A stretch of 64,000 bases of DNA, taken from assembly GCF_002217795.2 (NCBI RefSeq), contig NZ_AP018823.1:3720001-3784000 (forward strand), read 5' to 3'. The notes beneath the pieces were generated by a model. The model was not told the DNA's origin. It saw nothing but the letters and a program-made list of their open reading frames with translations, and did no database searches. Below are positions 55,422 through 64,000 of the stretch, piece after piece (position 1 is the stretch's first letter; each line of letters begins with the position of its first letter). The translations under genes and the position numbers were made by a program. The DNA comes from Aquitalea magnusonii. GTDB taxonomy: Bacteria > Pseudomonadota > Gammaproteobacteria > Burkholderiales > Chromobacteriaceae.

Positions 55422-56041
55422 CCCTAGACGAGTTTCGCAATCTTGACCCCAAGGACATGCCCAACTGGCCCTTGCCCGCTCAGTTGGTGGTACTGGTGTT
55501 CATGGCCGCAGTATTCCTGTTTCTGGGCTATTTCTTTGTCCTGAGCGACCAGATGGACAAGCTGGATGCGGCACACAAGCAAGAAGAGCAGCTCAAGCAA
55601 ACCTTCATCGACAAGAAGCGCCAAGCCATCAACCTCGAAGCACTGCAGCAGCAGCTAAAGGAAATCCAACTATCCTTTGGCGCCCTGCTCAAGCAACTGC
55701 CTACCCGCTCGGACATGGATGCCCTGCTGACTGAAATCAACCAGGCCGGCATCGGTCGCGGTCTGCAATTTGAACTGTTCCGCCCCAATGGCGAAATAAA
55801 AACCGCCGAAATGGCAGAAGTCCCGATCGCCATCCGGCTGACAGGCAACTACAACGATCTGGCAGCCTTTGTCAGCGATGTGGCACAGCTCTCCCGCATT
55901 GTCACCATCGGCGATATCAGCCTGACACCAGGCCAGGGCAAGGATGCTGCCCGCATGACCATGGAAGCCACGGCCAAGACTTATCGCGCGCTGGAGCCGG
56001 AAGAGCGCATTGCTGCGGCACCACAGCCGCCCAAGAAGTGA
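55418..56041 (+). CDS. pilO: Type IV pilus alignment protein PilO
   Basis: 207 residues. A short cytoplasmic tail (LDEFRNLDPKDMPNWPLPAQ), a membrane helix (about residues 25-48), a coiled coil and a C-terminal ferredoxin-like domain with FVSDVAQLSRIVTIGDISL. It forms heterodimers with PilN and contacts PilP. Confidence 0.95.
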   Translation: MTLDEFRNLDPKDMPNWPLPAQLVVLVFMAAVFLFLGYFFVLSDQMDKLDAAHKQEEQLKQTFIDKKRQAINLEALQQQLKEIQLSFGALLKQLPTRSDMDALLTEINQAGIGRGLQFELFRPNGEIKTAEMAEVPIAIRLTGNYNDLAAFVSDVAQLSRIVTIGDISLTPGQGKDAARMTMEATAKTYRALEPEERIAAAPQPPKK

Positions 56042-56051
56042 GCGTGACGCC

Positions 56052-56573
56052 ATGCTGAAAAAAACTCTCGCCACCTTGCTGTGTCCGCTGCTGCTCACTG
56101 CCTGCGGCAGCAGCAATACCGAAGACCTGCATGCCTGGATGCAACAGGCCAGCCAGGGACTGCGCGGGCAGATTGATCCGCTGCCACAGGCCCAGGCCTA
56201 CCAGCCGTTCACCTACAATGCCTTCGACATTCCCGACCCTTTCAATCCGGTCAAACTGCAGATGGCCAAGAAGCAGAACGCAGCCAATGCGCCCGACTTC
56301 AAGCGCCCGCGTGAGCTGCTGGAAAACTACGATCTGGACAAGCTGAAGATGGTTGGGCTGCTCAAGCGCAACAATATCACCTACGCCTTGATCCGCACGC
56401 CGGAAAGCAGCATCTACCGTGTGCAGCCGGGTAATTTCATCGGCCCCAATTTCGGCCAGATCAAACGCATCAGCGATACCGAACTAGTACTTTCCGAGAC
56501 CGTGGAAGATCTGAACGGAGAATGGGTACAGCGCGAAACCAGCATGTACCTGGATGAACAAGGGCAGAAATAA
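56052..56573 (+). CDS. pilP: Type IV pilus lipoprotein PilP
   Basis: 173 residues from ATG 56052. Lipobox LLTAC, an extended N-terminal part (FTYNAFDIPDPFNPVKLQ, which binds PilNO), and a C-terminal HR-like beta domain (RVQPGNFIGPNFGQIKRISD). It joins the inner-membrane complex to the PilQ secretin. Its stop overlaps the pilQ start by one base. Confidence 0.95.
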   Translation: MLKKTLATLLCPLLLTACGSSNTEDLHAWMQQASQGLRGQIDPLPQAQAYQPFTYNAFDIPDPFNPVKLQMAKKQNAANAPDFKRPRELLENYDLDKLKMVGLLKRNNITYALIRTPESSIYRVQPGNFIGPNFGQIKRISDTELVLSETVEDLNGEWVQRETSMYLDEQGQK

Positions 56574-58693
56574 TGAAAAAGCATTCAATCAAACTGTTGT
56601 CGGGGCTGGGTCTGTCCATTGCATTTTCCATTGCCCATGCAGCCTCCATCACCGCGATCGACGTAGCCCAGAGCGATGGCGATACCCAGTTGCTGCAAGT
56701 GACCTTTGATGGCCCGGCCATCAAACCTAACAGCTTCGCCATCGCCAATCCGGCCCGCGTTGCCTTCGACTTTGCCGGCACCCAGGTCAAGCTGCCGAAA
56801 AACGTTGTCGAACTGGGCAACCCCATCGTCAAATCTGCCGTGGCGGTGGAAGCCAATGGCCGCTCCCGCCTGGTGCTGAACCTGGCGCATAACGTGTCCT
56901 ACAGCACCAGCATCGCCGGCAACAAACTGCTGGTACGCATCAACAACAGCATGACCTCGCCACAGCAGGCCGCCACCTCGCAGGAGCAGCCGTCCAACCT
57001 AGCTTCTGCCGCCAACCAGGCCAGTGCCCAGGCTGCGGTGGCCAGCACCCCGCTGGGCCTGGATTTCCGGCGTGGCCGTAGTGGCGAAGGGCGCGTGGAA
57101 ATCATGCTGCCTTCCGACAGCACACCGGTTGATGTGCGCCGTGAAGGCAAGAACCTGGTGCTGGACGTGATGGATGCCAACCTGCCACGCTCGCTGGAAA
57201 AGCGCATGGATGTCAGCGACTTTGCCACCCCGGTAGACAAGGTGATTGCCAGCAATCAGGGCCGTAACAGCCGAATCGTGGTGCAGCCGCAGGGTGACTG
57301 GGAATTCTCCTCCTACCAGACCGAGCGCAAGCTGGTGGTGGAAGTACGCAAGGCCGTGGTGGAAAGTGCCAGCAAGAATGAGCTGAACAGCAAGCCGCAA
57401 TACAAGGGCGACAAGCTGTCGCTCAACTTCCAGAACATCGAAGTACGCACCGTGCTGCAGGTGATTGCTGAATTCACCGGGCTGAATATCGTCACCAGCG
57501 ACTCGGTCACCGGCAACATCACGCTGCGCCTGAAAGACGTGCCGTGGGATCAGGCGCTGGACCTGATTCTGCAAACCAAGGGCCTGGATCAACGCCGCAA
57601 TGGCAACATCATCAATATTGCCCCGCGTGAAGAACTGCTCAGCCGTGACAAGCAGATTCTGGAAGGCAAGCAGCAACTGAACGCACTGGAACCGGTACGC
57701 TCGGAAACCTTTGTGCTGCGCTACCGCTCGGCGGAAGACTTCAAGAAGATTCTGGATGGCAGCAGTACCACCAGCGGTGCCAACAATACCGCCAATAACG
57801 GGTTACTCTCCTCACGTGGCAGTGCGCTGATCGACCCGAAAACCAATACCCTGATCATCAATGACACCCAAACCGTCATCGACAAGATCCGCGATCTGGT
57901 CACCAAGACCGACATTCCAGTGAAGCAGGTGCTGATCGAGGCACGCATCGTCGAAGCCACCGATGACTGGAGCAAGAGCCTGGGGGTCAAGCTCAACGTG
58001 GCACGTAGCAGTGGCGGTACCAGTATTGGTGGCACACTGAGTGATGCCACCACCAGCTTCAATATCGCCAAAGGCACATCTACCGGATCGATTCCACTGA
58101 GCTCCGGAGTGAATCTAGGCCTGTCCGGTACCTATAACTCCATCGGTGCCGTATTTGGTGCCGGCTCCCGTGCAGCCATCGGCCTGGAACTGGATGCCAT
58201 GGAAACCGCCGACAAGGGCAAGATTCTGGCCAGTCCGCGCATCATGACCGCCGACCGGGTTGAAGCCAGTATCGAACAGGGTACGGAAATTCCGTATCAG
58301 GAAGCCAGCTCCAGCGGTGCGACATCCGTGTCGTTCAAAAAGGCCAACCTCAGCCTGAAAGTCACGCCGCAAATCACGCCGGATAACCGTGTGCTGATGG
58401 AAATCCAGATCAACAAGGACAGCGTCAGCAGCACCCTGTTTGTCAACAGCACCCCGGCCATCGACACCAAGGTGGTGAAAACCCAGGTGATGGTGGAAAA
58501 CGGCGGCACCGTGGTGATTGGCGGTATTTACCAGCAAACACTGGATACCACGATCAACAAGGTACCGCTGCTGGGTGATATCCCCTTCCTGGGCGCGCTG
58601 TTCCGCAGCAAGGTGGACAAGAACAACCGCACCGAACTGCTGGTATTCATCACGCCGAAGGTGGTTGAGGACTTGAACCTGCAAAATCGTTAA
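56573..58693 (+). CDS. pilQ: Type IV pilus secretin PilQ
   Basis: 706 residues. Sec signal peptide (ending AHA-AS), two AMIN domains (about residues 20-125 and 155-255) that bind peptidoglycan, the N0 and N1 domains (LNFQNIEVRTVLQVIAEFTG; IINIAPREELL), and the secretin core near the C-terminus (VEASIEQGTEIPYQEASSSG, PLLGDIPFLGALFRSKVDKN, LLVFITPKVV). It is the outer membrane gate for pili and DNA uptake. Last of the pil operon. The next gene's start lies within a terminator-like hairpin. Confidence 0.96.
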   Translation: MKKHSIKLLSGLGLSIAFSIAHAASITAIDVAQSDGDTQLLQVTFDGPAIKPNSFAIANPARVAFDFAGTQVKLPKNVVELGNPIVKSAVAVEANGRSRLVLNLAHNVSYSTSIAGNKLLVRINNSMTSPQQAATSQEQPSNLASAANQASAQAAVASTPLGLDFRRGRSGEGRVEIMLPSDSTPVDVRREGKNLVLDVMDANLPRSLEKRMDVSDFATPVDKVIASNQGRNSRIVVQPQGDWEFSSYQTERKLVVEVRKAVVESASKNELNSKPQYKGDKLSLNFQNIEVRTVLQVIAEFTGLNIVTSDSVTGNITLRLKDVPWDQALDLILQTKGLDQRRNGNIINIAPREELLSRDKQILEGKQQLNALEPVRSETFVLRYRSAEDFKKILDGSSTTSGANNTANNGLLSSRGSALIDPKTNTLIINDTQTVIDKIRDLVTKTDIPVKQVLIEARIVEATDDWSKSLGVKLNVARSSGGTSIGGTLSDATTSFNIAKGTSTGSIPLSSGVNLGLSGTYNSIGAVFGAGSRAAIGLELDAMETADKGKILASPRIMTADRVEASIEQGTEIPYQEASSSGATSVSFKKANLSLKVTPQITPDNRVLMEIQINKDSVSSTLFVNSTPAIDTKVVKTQVMVENGGTVVIGGIYQQTLDTTINKVPLLGDIPFLGALFRSKVDKNNRTELLVFITPKVVEDLNLQNR

Positions 58694-58760
58694 ACACTGG
58701 GCATCTGCGCGCATTTTGTCTTCTGCCTGCGCAGACAGACCCAGTCAGCATCAGCTACAA

Positions 58761-58795
58761 TGCCTGCCATGGAGAACATGGCAGGCAATTTTTTT
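58761..58795 (+). terminator. Terminator-like hairpin overlapping the aroK start
   Basis: TGCCTGCCATG (58761-58771) and CATGGCAGGCA (58777-58787) are perfect complements around GAGAA and are followed by A and seven T. All candidate aroK start codons (58760, 58769, 58778) lie in or at the edge of the hairpin. Confidence 0.7.
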
Positions 58796-59302
58796 CTTGT
58801 CGGGCTGATGGGTGCCGGCAAGACCACCGTTGGCAGGGCACTGGCACGCAAGACCGGCAAGACCTTCTACGACTCGGATCATGAAATCGAGGCGCGCACT
58901 GGCGTTCGCGTTGCCACCATTTTCGAGATAGAAGGCGAACTGCGCTTTCGTGACCGCGAAAGCAGCGTGATTGCCGATCTGGCAAAAATGAACAATATCG
59001 TGCTCGCCACCGGTGGTGGTGCAGTACTGCGTCCGGAAAACCGGGCCGAGCTGTCAAGACACGGCGTGGTGATCTACCTGCGCGCCTCCATTGACGACCT
59101 GCTGGCGCGTACCATGCACGACAAGAACCGCCCACTGCTGCAAACCGCCGACCCGCGTGCCAAACTGCAAAGCCTGCTCGAGCAGCGCGACCCCCTGTAC
59201 CGCGAAGTCGCCGACATCGTGGTTGATACCTCGCAACAGAACGTCAACCTGCTGGTCAGCCGCCTGCTCGACCAGCTGCATAACATTCCAGCCAAGACCT
59301 GA
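58769..59302 (+). CDS. aroK: Shikimate kinase
   Basis: 177 residues from ATG 58769; ATG 58778 has GGAG just upstream and matches the core as well, and ATG 58760 is also possible. The P-loop [15 protein letters not shown], the shikimate-binding [10 protein letters not shown] with the Asp, FRDRE and the adenine/lid region ([11 protein letters not shown]) are all present. It phosphorylates shikimate in aromatic amino acid synthesis. It is followed by aroB in the order conserved in Neisseriales and gammaproteobacteria. Confidence 0.95.
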   Translation: MENMAGNFFLVGLMGAGKTTVGRALARKTGKTFYDSDHEIEARTGVRVATIFEIEGELRFRDRESSVIADLAKMNNIVLATGGGAVLRPENRAELSRHGVVIYLRASIDDLLARTMHDKNRPLLQTADPRAKLQSLLEQRDPLYREVADIVVDTSQQNVNLLVSRLLDQLHNIPAKT

Positions 59303-59305
59303 CGC

Positions 59306-60406
59306 ATGATTACGCTAGACCTGACCCTGCCGGATACCCGCTACCCCATTCACATTGGCCACGGACTGCTTGATCAGGTTGAACTGATCCTGCCGCACCT
59401 GCCCATCCCCCAGGTTGCCATCGTCACCAACGACGTTGTTGCCCCGCTCTACCTGGAGCGCCTGACCAGACAATTGGAAAGCCACGGCGTGCATTGCATT
59501 CCGGTCATCCTGCCCGATGGCGAGGCACACAAGAACTGGCAGACGCTGAATCTGATCTTCGACGCCCTGCTGGGTGCCAATGCCGAGCGCAAGACCACGC
59601 TGATTGCACTAGGTGGCGGCGTCATCGGCGACATGACCGGCTTTGCTGCCGCCTGTTACCAGCGCGGCGCCCCCTTCATCCAGATTCCCACCACCTTGCT
59701 GGCACAAGTGGACTCCTCGGTAGGCGGCAAGACCGCCATCAACCACCCGCTGGGCAAAAATATGATCGGTGCTTTCTACCAGCCCAAGCTGGTACTGGCC
59801 GACATGGACCTGCTGGCCACCCTGCCCGAGCGGGAACTGTCGGCAGGCATTGCCGAGGTCATCAAGTATGGCCTGCTGGGCGATGCCGACTTTCTGGCCT
59901 GGCTGGAAGCCAATATGGACAAACTGCGCGCACGCGATCCCGCAGCCCTGCAATACGCCGTGCGTCGTTCCTGCGAAATGAAAGCAGAAATTGTCGGCCA
60001 GGATGAAAAGGAACAAGGCGTACGTGCCTTGCTCAACCTGGGTCATACCTTTGGCCACGCGATTGAGGCCGGCCTCGGTTATGGCCATTGGCTGCACGGT
60101 GAAGCCGTAGGGGCTGGCATGGTGCTGGCGGCTGCCGCGTCCCAGGCACTGGGCTGGCTGTCGGCAGAGGATGTACAGCGGGTGGTGACACTGATAGACG
60201 CTGCCGGACTACCGGTGCGCAGCCCCGACTTTGGGGTGGACGAATGGATGCGTCACATGGGCCATGACAAGAAAGTGGAAAGCGGCGTCATCCGCTTTAT
60301 CCTGCTCAAACAACTGGGCCAGGCAGTCATCCAGCCCGGTCTGCCACCGGCTCTGCTCGACACCCTGTTCAGCGGCCCGCATATCGACGCCACCATCCCG
60401 CACTGA
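59306..60406 (+). CDS. aroB: 3-dehydroquinate synthase
   Basis: 366 residues, normal length. NAD-binding and metal motifs are in place: [80 protein letters not shown] with zinc-binding His residues. It closes the ring of DAHP to 3-dehydroquinate. 3 bases after aroK, so the two form an operon. Confidence 0.97.
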   Translation: MITLDLTLPDTRYPIHIGHGLLDQVELILPHLPIPQVAIVTNDVVAPLYLERLTRQLESHGVHCIPVILPDGEAHKNWQTLNLIFDALLGANAERKTTLIALGGGVIGDMTGFAAACYQRGAPFIQIPTTLLAQVDSSVGGKTAINHPLGKNMIGAFYQPKLVLADMDLLATLPERELSAGIAEVIKYGLLGDADFLAWLEANMDKLRARDPAALQYAVRRSCEMKAEIVGQDEKEQGVRALLNLGHTFGHAIEAGLGYGHWLHGEAVGAGMVLAAAASQALGWLSAEDVQRVVTLIDAAGLPVRSPDFGVDEWMRHMGHDKKVESGVIRFILLKQLGQAVIQPGLPPALLDTLFSGPHIDATIPH

Positions 60407-60534
60407 GCACACCGCCCCGCAAATCCTGAAACCACGGTGCCATTAAGGATTTTTACGGATTGCGGGGATGTTCGGCTACCCGAATAATCGACTGCATAAT
60501 TCAAGCAGAGAGAGAATCTCGGAGGGAAGCCAAG

Positions 60535-60918
60535 GTGGATGCAATAACCGCATTACTGGCCAGTTTCGGCCTGATGAGTAGCTACTACATTTCCCGCCAG
60601 TTGTGGCGCAAGGCAACCTACAAGAAGCCACGGGCCCGGGGGATCGACCCGGTGGGCGAGGCCGAGGTGTTTCTGGCTTACGGTCGCAGCAGCGATGCAG
60701 TGCGGGTACTGAAAGAGGCAATGAAAGACGAGCCACAGAATCTTTCCATCAAGGTGACGCTGCTGCGTGCCTACTCCTCCGCAGGTAACTGCAAAGCCTA
60801 CTGCCGTCTGGCGCGCGATGTGCAGGCTCAGGTCAAGGACCAGCCGGTATGGCGCACCATTCAGGAAAATGGCCGTCTGCTGGCACCGCAAGATCCGCTG
60901 TTTGCCGCCAAAGCCTGA
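60535..60918 (+). CDS. Free-standing FimV C-terminal-domain-like protein
   Basis: 127 residues from the GTG at 60535 with GGAGGG 9 bases upstream. After a possible membrane segment (ITALLASFGLMSSYYI) comes a TPR-like domain typical of the end of FimV: GEAEVFLAYGRSSDAVRVLK, EAMKDEPQNLSIKVTLLRAY, then W and GRLLAPQDPLF at the end. FimV promotes pilus assembly and polar organisation. This protein lacks the LysM and central parts of FimV, so it could be a cut-down partner for the pil complex encoded just upstream. Role inferred. Confidence 0.65.
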   Translation: MDAITALLASFGLMSSYYISRQLWRKATYKKPRARGIDPVGEAEVFLAYGRSSDAVRVLKEAMKDEPQNLSIKVTLLRAYSSAGNCKAYCRLARDVQAQVKDQPVWRTIQENGRLLAPQDPLFAAKA

Positions 60919-60939
60919 GGCCAGGCTTCTTCCCGACAT

Positions 60940-60969
60940 AAACAGGCTGCCCGCGGGCAGCCTGTTTTA
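60940..60969. terminator. Bidirectional terminator between the aro operon and msbA
   Basis: AACAGGCTGCCCG and CGGGCAGCCTGTT form a perfect 13-bp palindrome with flanking A and T. Confidence 0.85.
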
Positions 60970-60991
60970 CTTGGCCAACAGACCGTAATAC

Positions 60992-62761
60992 TCAGCCGGC
61001 ATCGGCCTCCGGCTCACGGAATTGCAGACTGTGCAGGCGGGCATACAAGCCATCCAGTTGCATCAGTTGTTGATGGCTGCCCTGCTCCGCCACCCTGCCC
61101 TGATGCATCACGATGATGCGATCCGCATTCTCGATGGTGGACAGCCGATGGGCAATCACGATGGTGGTACGGTTCTTCATCAGGTTTTCCAGCGCAGCCT
61201 GAACCAGGCGCTCGGATTGGGTATCCAGTGCCGACGTCGCCTCATCCAGAATCAGCAGCGGTGCGTTCTTCAACAGTGCGCGGGCAATGGCCAGCCGCTG
61301 GCGCTGGCCACCAGACAGGCGGACACCATTTTCGCCGATCTGGGTGTCCAGCCCGTCGGGCATGGCCTCGATGAACTCCAGCGCATTGGCCGCGCGCGCC
61401 GCCTCGATAATCTGTGCGCGACTGATCTGCGGGCCGGCCCCATAGGCAATATTGGCGGCCACGGTATCATTGAACAGCACGACATCCTGACTCACCATGG
61501 CGATATGCTGGCGCAAATCAGCCAGTACGATATCGTCCAGTGGTATGCCATCCAGCGTGATACGCCCTGACAACGGTTCGTAAAAACGAGGGATCAGGCT
61601 GACCAGCGTGGTTTTACCACTGCCGGAAGACCCCACCAACGCCACGGTCTCGCCGGAATTCACCTCCAGGCTTACCTGCTGCAATACCACGCGCTCGGCA
61701 TTGGGGTAGCGGAAGCTGACGTCCTCAAAGCGCAACTGACCGCGCGTTGCAGGCAGGCGTTGCGTGCCATGATCCGGTTCGCCCGGCTCATCCAGGAAAT
61801 TGAATACGCTTTCCGCAGCCGCCAGGCCACGCTGCATGGCCTGGGAAATGCCGGTAATGCGCTTGACCGGCGCAAACAGCAACATCATCGCGGTCAGGAA
61901 AGACATGAAATCACCGGCGGTGAATGCACCGTGCTGTGCCCGCATGGCCGCAAAATACAGAATTGCCGCCAGCGCGCAGGCAATCATCAGCTGGGTTACC
62001 CCGGTATTGGCCGAACTGGCAGCACTCTGTTTTACCCCATTGCGGCGGATGGCCTGGGCCGCCGTATTGAAACGGGCTTCCTCATACGGCTCGCCGCCGT
62101 AAACCTTGATCACTTTCTGGCAATCCACGCCTTCGCCCAGAATCTGGGTGAGATCGGCCATGTGCTGCTGGTTCTCGAGTGCCAGACCGCGCAGACGCCT
62201 GGCCACCATACGCATGCACACAGTCACCACCGGCATCACCACCAGGCAAATCAGGGTCAGTTGCCAGTCGATATACAGCAGCCAGGCCAACAGGCTGATC
62301 GCGGTCACTCCATCCTTTACCGTCACGGTAATCACGTTGAAACCGGCTTCGGTCACCTGGTTCACATCAAAGGAGATCCGCGATACCAGGCGGCCAGACT
62401 GATTATCGGCATAGTACTGCACCGGCAGACGCAGCATTCTGGCAAACATCTGCTGCCGCAGGGTCTGAACCAGATGTCCGGCCAGCCAACTGGAGGTGTA
62501 TTCGTTGATGAAACTGGTGATGCCACGCACCAGGAATACCCCGACGATGGCCATCGGCACCCAGACAATGGCTTGGGGGTCCTTGTTGACAAAACCACCG
62601 TCGATCAGCGGCTTCATCAACCGGGCAAACGCCGGTTCGGTCAAAGCGGCAATGGTCATGGAGACCAGCGACAGGGCGAAGACCTTCCAGTACTGCCAGA
62701 TATAACGAATCAGACGACGATAAGTTACCCAGCCAAGATTCTCGCTGCCATTTTTATTCAT
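60992..62761 (-). CDS. msbA: Lipid A export ATP-binding/permease protein MsbA
   Basis: 589 residues from the ATG at 62761, which overlaps the stop of the upstream glycosyltransferase (ATGA). Six helices in the N-terminal half, then a complete ABC domain: Walker A VGSSGSGKTTLVSLIPRFYE, signature VRLSGGQRQRLAIARALL, Walker B LLILDEATSALD. It flips lipid A-core across the inner membrane. Its place beside LPS genes supports the call. Confidence 0.93.
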   Translation of the reverse strand: MNKNGSENLGWVTYRRLIRYIWQYWKVFALSLVSMTIAALTEPAFARLMKPLIDGGFVNKDPQAIVWVPMAIVGVFLVRGITSFINEYTSSWLAGHLVQTLRQQMFARMLRLPVQYYADNQSGRLVSRISFDVNQVTEAGFNVITVTVKDGVTAISLLAWLLYIDWQLTLICLVVMPVVTVCMRMVARRLRGLALENQQHMADLTQILGEGVDCQKVIKVYGGEPYEEARFNTAAQAIRRNGVKQSAASSANTGVTQLMIACALAAILYFAAMRAQHGAFTAGDFMSFLTAMMLLFAPVKRITGISQAMQRGLAAAESVFNFLDEPGEPDHGTQRLPATRGQLRFEDVSFRYPNAERVVLQQVSLEVNSGETVALVGSSGSGKTTLVSLIPRFYEPLSGRITLDGIPLDDIVLADLRQHIAMVSQDVVLFNDTVAANIAYGAGPQISRAQIIEAARAANALEFIEAMPDGLDTQIGENGVRLSGGQRQRLAIARALLKNAPLLILDEATSALDTQSERLVQAALENLMKNRTTIVIAHRLSTIENADRIIVMHQGRVAEQGSHQQLMQLDGLYARLHSLQFREPEADAG

Positions 62762-63819
62762 GCAGAAATTTCCGTAGACACTTGGTCGGCATCCTGCTCC
62801 ATCAATTGCCGATAAGCAGAGAGCAGGTCTATGACCGATAGATCGACAACATTTCTGCTCACGGGCTGCAACGCTTTGTATGGCACACCCCATGGGTGCC
62901 ATTTGGCTACATCGCTATCACCGAACATGCAGACAATAGGCTTACCCAGGCCAGCAGCTACATGCATGGCACCACCATCACTGCAGATCAGAACATCTAG
63001 TAATGACAAACCACTCATCAATTCATCCAGTTGATGAGTAGGCAACGGAGTAAGCGGCAAACCAGCACAGCCTTCCAAAATCATGGCTGCTTTTTCATCA
63101 TCTCCAGGATGAAAAGGATTATCTGCACTACCTGGTGACCAAAATAGCATAAGATGAACAGCACTATCTTTGGCAATGGCGTGTGCCAACTCAATGAAAC
63201 GTTGAGCCGGCCACTGCTGACTAGGTTTGCGCGCACTGATATGCAAGCCAATCAGTTTTTTTCCAGCAATATCTACCAATTTCCCACGTAATGCTTCGGT
63301 CAGATCTGCATCTGCTACCAGAGAAAGGGGGGGCGTTGGTACAACCTCTCCCGTCAACGGCTGCATCAGTGTCATCAGCATCTCAGCCTCATGCATGACT
63401 TGTGCGGGACTGGACACAGGTAAATTGATCTGGCTGGAAAGCGGATTTCCCGGTTCGCTAAAGCCAAGGATATAGCGGGCACCAATCTGTCTAGCCCAAC
63501 GCAATGGCCTGGGCATGCATCCCCCGTTCGCAAGCACGGCAACATCATAATGGGTACTACGCATCCTCAGTAGTAATAGTAAGCGTTTCCAGTAAACCTC
63601 CAATACGCTTTCACCTTTTTCACGATGTTTCGCCTTGGTATAAACATAAAGGTTATCGACATCTGGATGGCCAACAAGAAGCGGGGCATTATAGCTATTT
63701 ACCAGCAAATCCAGTCTAGCTTCTGGAAAGCGCTTCCTCAAAGCATGAATCAATGGTGTTGTACAAACCAAATCACCAATATTATCCCGACGGATGACCA
63801 GAATTTTTTCAGGATTCAA
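62758..63819 (-). CDS. Glycosyltransferase family 9 (heptosyltransferase-like)
   Basis: 353 residues from the TTG at 63819 (AAAGGG 8 bases upstream); a TTG at 63846 would lengthen it by nine residues but lacks a ribosome site. The N-terminal EKILVIRRDNIGDLVCTTPL is the GT9 signature; the C-terminal ICSDGGAMHVAAGLGKPIVC with GDSDVAKWHPWG binds the ADP-sugar. It should add heptose or another sugar to LPS core. Base composition is clearly richer in A and T than the surrounding core genes, a common sign in LPS loci. Confidence 0.88.
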   Translation of the reverse strand: MNPEKILVIRRDNIGDLVCTTPLIHALRKRFPEARLDLLVNSYNAPLLVGHPDVDNLYVYTKAKHREKGESVLEVYWKRLLLLLRMRSTHYDVAVLANGGCMPRPLRWARQIGARYILGFSEPGNPLSSQINLPVSSPAQVMHEAEMLMTLMQPLTGEVVPTPPLSLVADADLTEALRGKLVDIAGKKLIGLHISARKPSQQWPAQRFIELAHAIAKDSAVHLMLFWSPGSADNPFHPGDDEKAAMILEGCAGLPLTPLPTHQLDELMSGLSLLDVLICSDGGAMHVAAGLGKPIVCMFGDSDVAKWHPWGVPYKALQPVSRNVVDLSVIDLLSAYRQLMEQDADQVSTEISA

Positions 63820-64000
63820 TCGAGTCCCTTTCCAGAGAAAAAACAAGCATTACGCAAAGCAAAAACATAAACTGCTCCAGCATATGATCGCGGATATTAC
63901 TATCCACCAAGCTACGACCAAAAAAACCAGTCACAACAAACGCCAATAGCAATCCTTGCGGGGAATGATTTTTAAAAAAAGCCAACAAACCCTGCCGAAA
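63809..64000 (-). CDS. O-antigen ligase-like membrane protein, C-terminal 63 residues (runs off the right edge)
   Basis: The last 63 residues end LERDSIES. Two hydrophobic stretches are present (QGLLLAFVVTGFFGRSLVDS and QFMFLLCVMLVFSL), separated by RDHM. The GFFGRSLVDS-type segment before the last helix is typical of WaaL/O-antigen polymerase proteins. It overlaps the glycosyltransferase start by 11 bases. The family call is from this short piece and the LPS context. Confidence 0.6.
   Translation of the reverse strand, partial: FRQGLLAFFKNHSPQGLLLAFVVTGFFGRSLVDSNIRDHMLEQFMFLLCVMLVFSLERDSIES

Overview
The window looks like chromosome from a betaproteobacterium of the order Neisseriales, probably a Chromobacteriaceae relative of Aquitalea, Chromobacterium or Vogesella. 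This is inferred from the gene order ponA / pilMNOPQ-aroK-aroB, the rplU-rpmA-obg block beside ispB, and the GC-rich coding style. The species cannot be fixed from this window.

Left region (1-16 kb). The left edge cuts an MksF-MksE-MksB condensin operon on the minus strand. Upstream of it lie an MHS-type transporter gene broken by one extra base, an M20 peptidase, and a divergent LysR regulator with a good operator between them. A type VI secretion (T6SS) lipase module follows: three tandem paralogous DUF3304-like lipoproteins (putative immunity proteins), then a DUF2235/Tle1-like phospholipase. Next come a basic amino acid ABC importer (hisJ-hisQ-hisM-hisP order, minus strand), obgE, rpmA, rplU and ispB.

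Genomic island (17.1-34.0 kb). A tRNA-Arg(CCT) gene carries an integrated island bounded by direct repeats of about 90 bp (tRNA 3' end plus its terminator). Its contents in order are a tyrosine integrase, a YaaW/UPF0174 protein fused to a zinc ribbon, an XRE regulator with strong operators, a DUF932-hypothetical-YqaJ exonuclease-Gp3-like recombination module, a second XRE regulator, a lipoprotein and a YfjP/YeeP GTPase. These are followed by a minus-strand T6SS cargo operon: VgrG, a VRR-NUC nuclease effector and a DUF3396 immunity protein. An intact IS3-family element and a C-terminal remnant of a second integrase lie at the right end. No phage structural genes are visible.

Island edge debris (34.0-36.9 kb). 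About 1 kb without a convincing gene ends in a leader resembling the Ash/Icd region of P4-like elements. Small phage-type genes and a protein with two SANT-like repeats follow.

Right region (36.9-64 kb). This is mostly core: an OafA-type acyltransferase with an SGNH domain, a Na/Pi cotransporter-PhoU fusion, a formyltransferase, a four-gene MdtABC/MuxABC-type RND efflux operon, PBP1A, and divergently from it pilMNOPQ (type IV pilus alignment complex and secretin). aroK, aroB and a free-standing FimV C-terminal domain come next. The window ends in an LPS block on the minus strand: an O-antigen ligase 3' end, a family 9 glycosyltransferase and MsbA.
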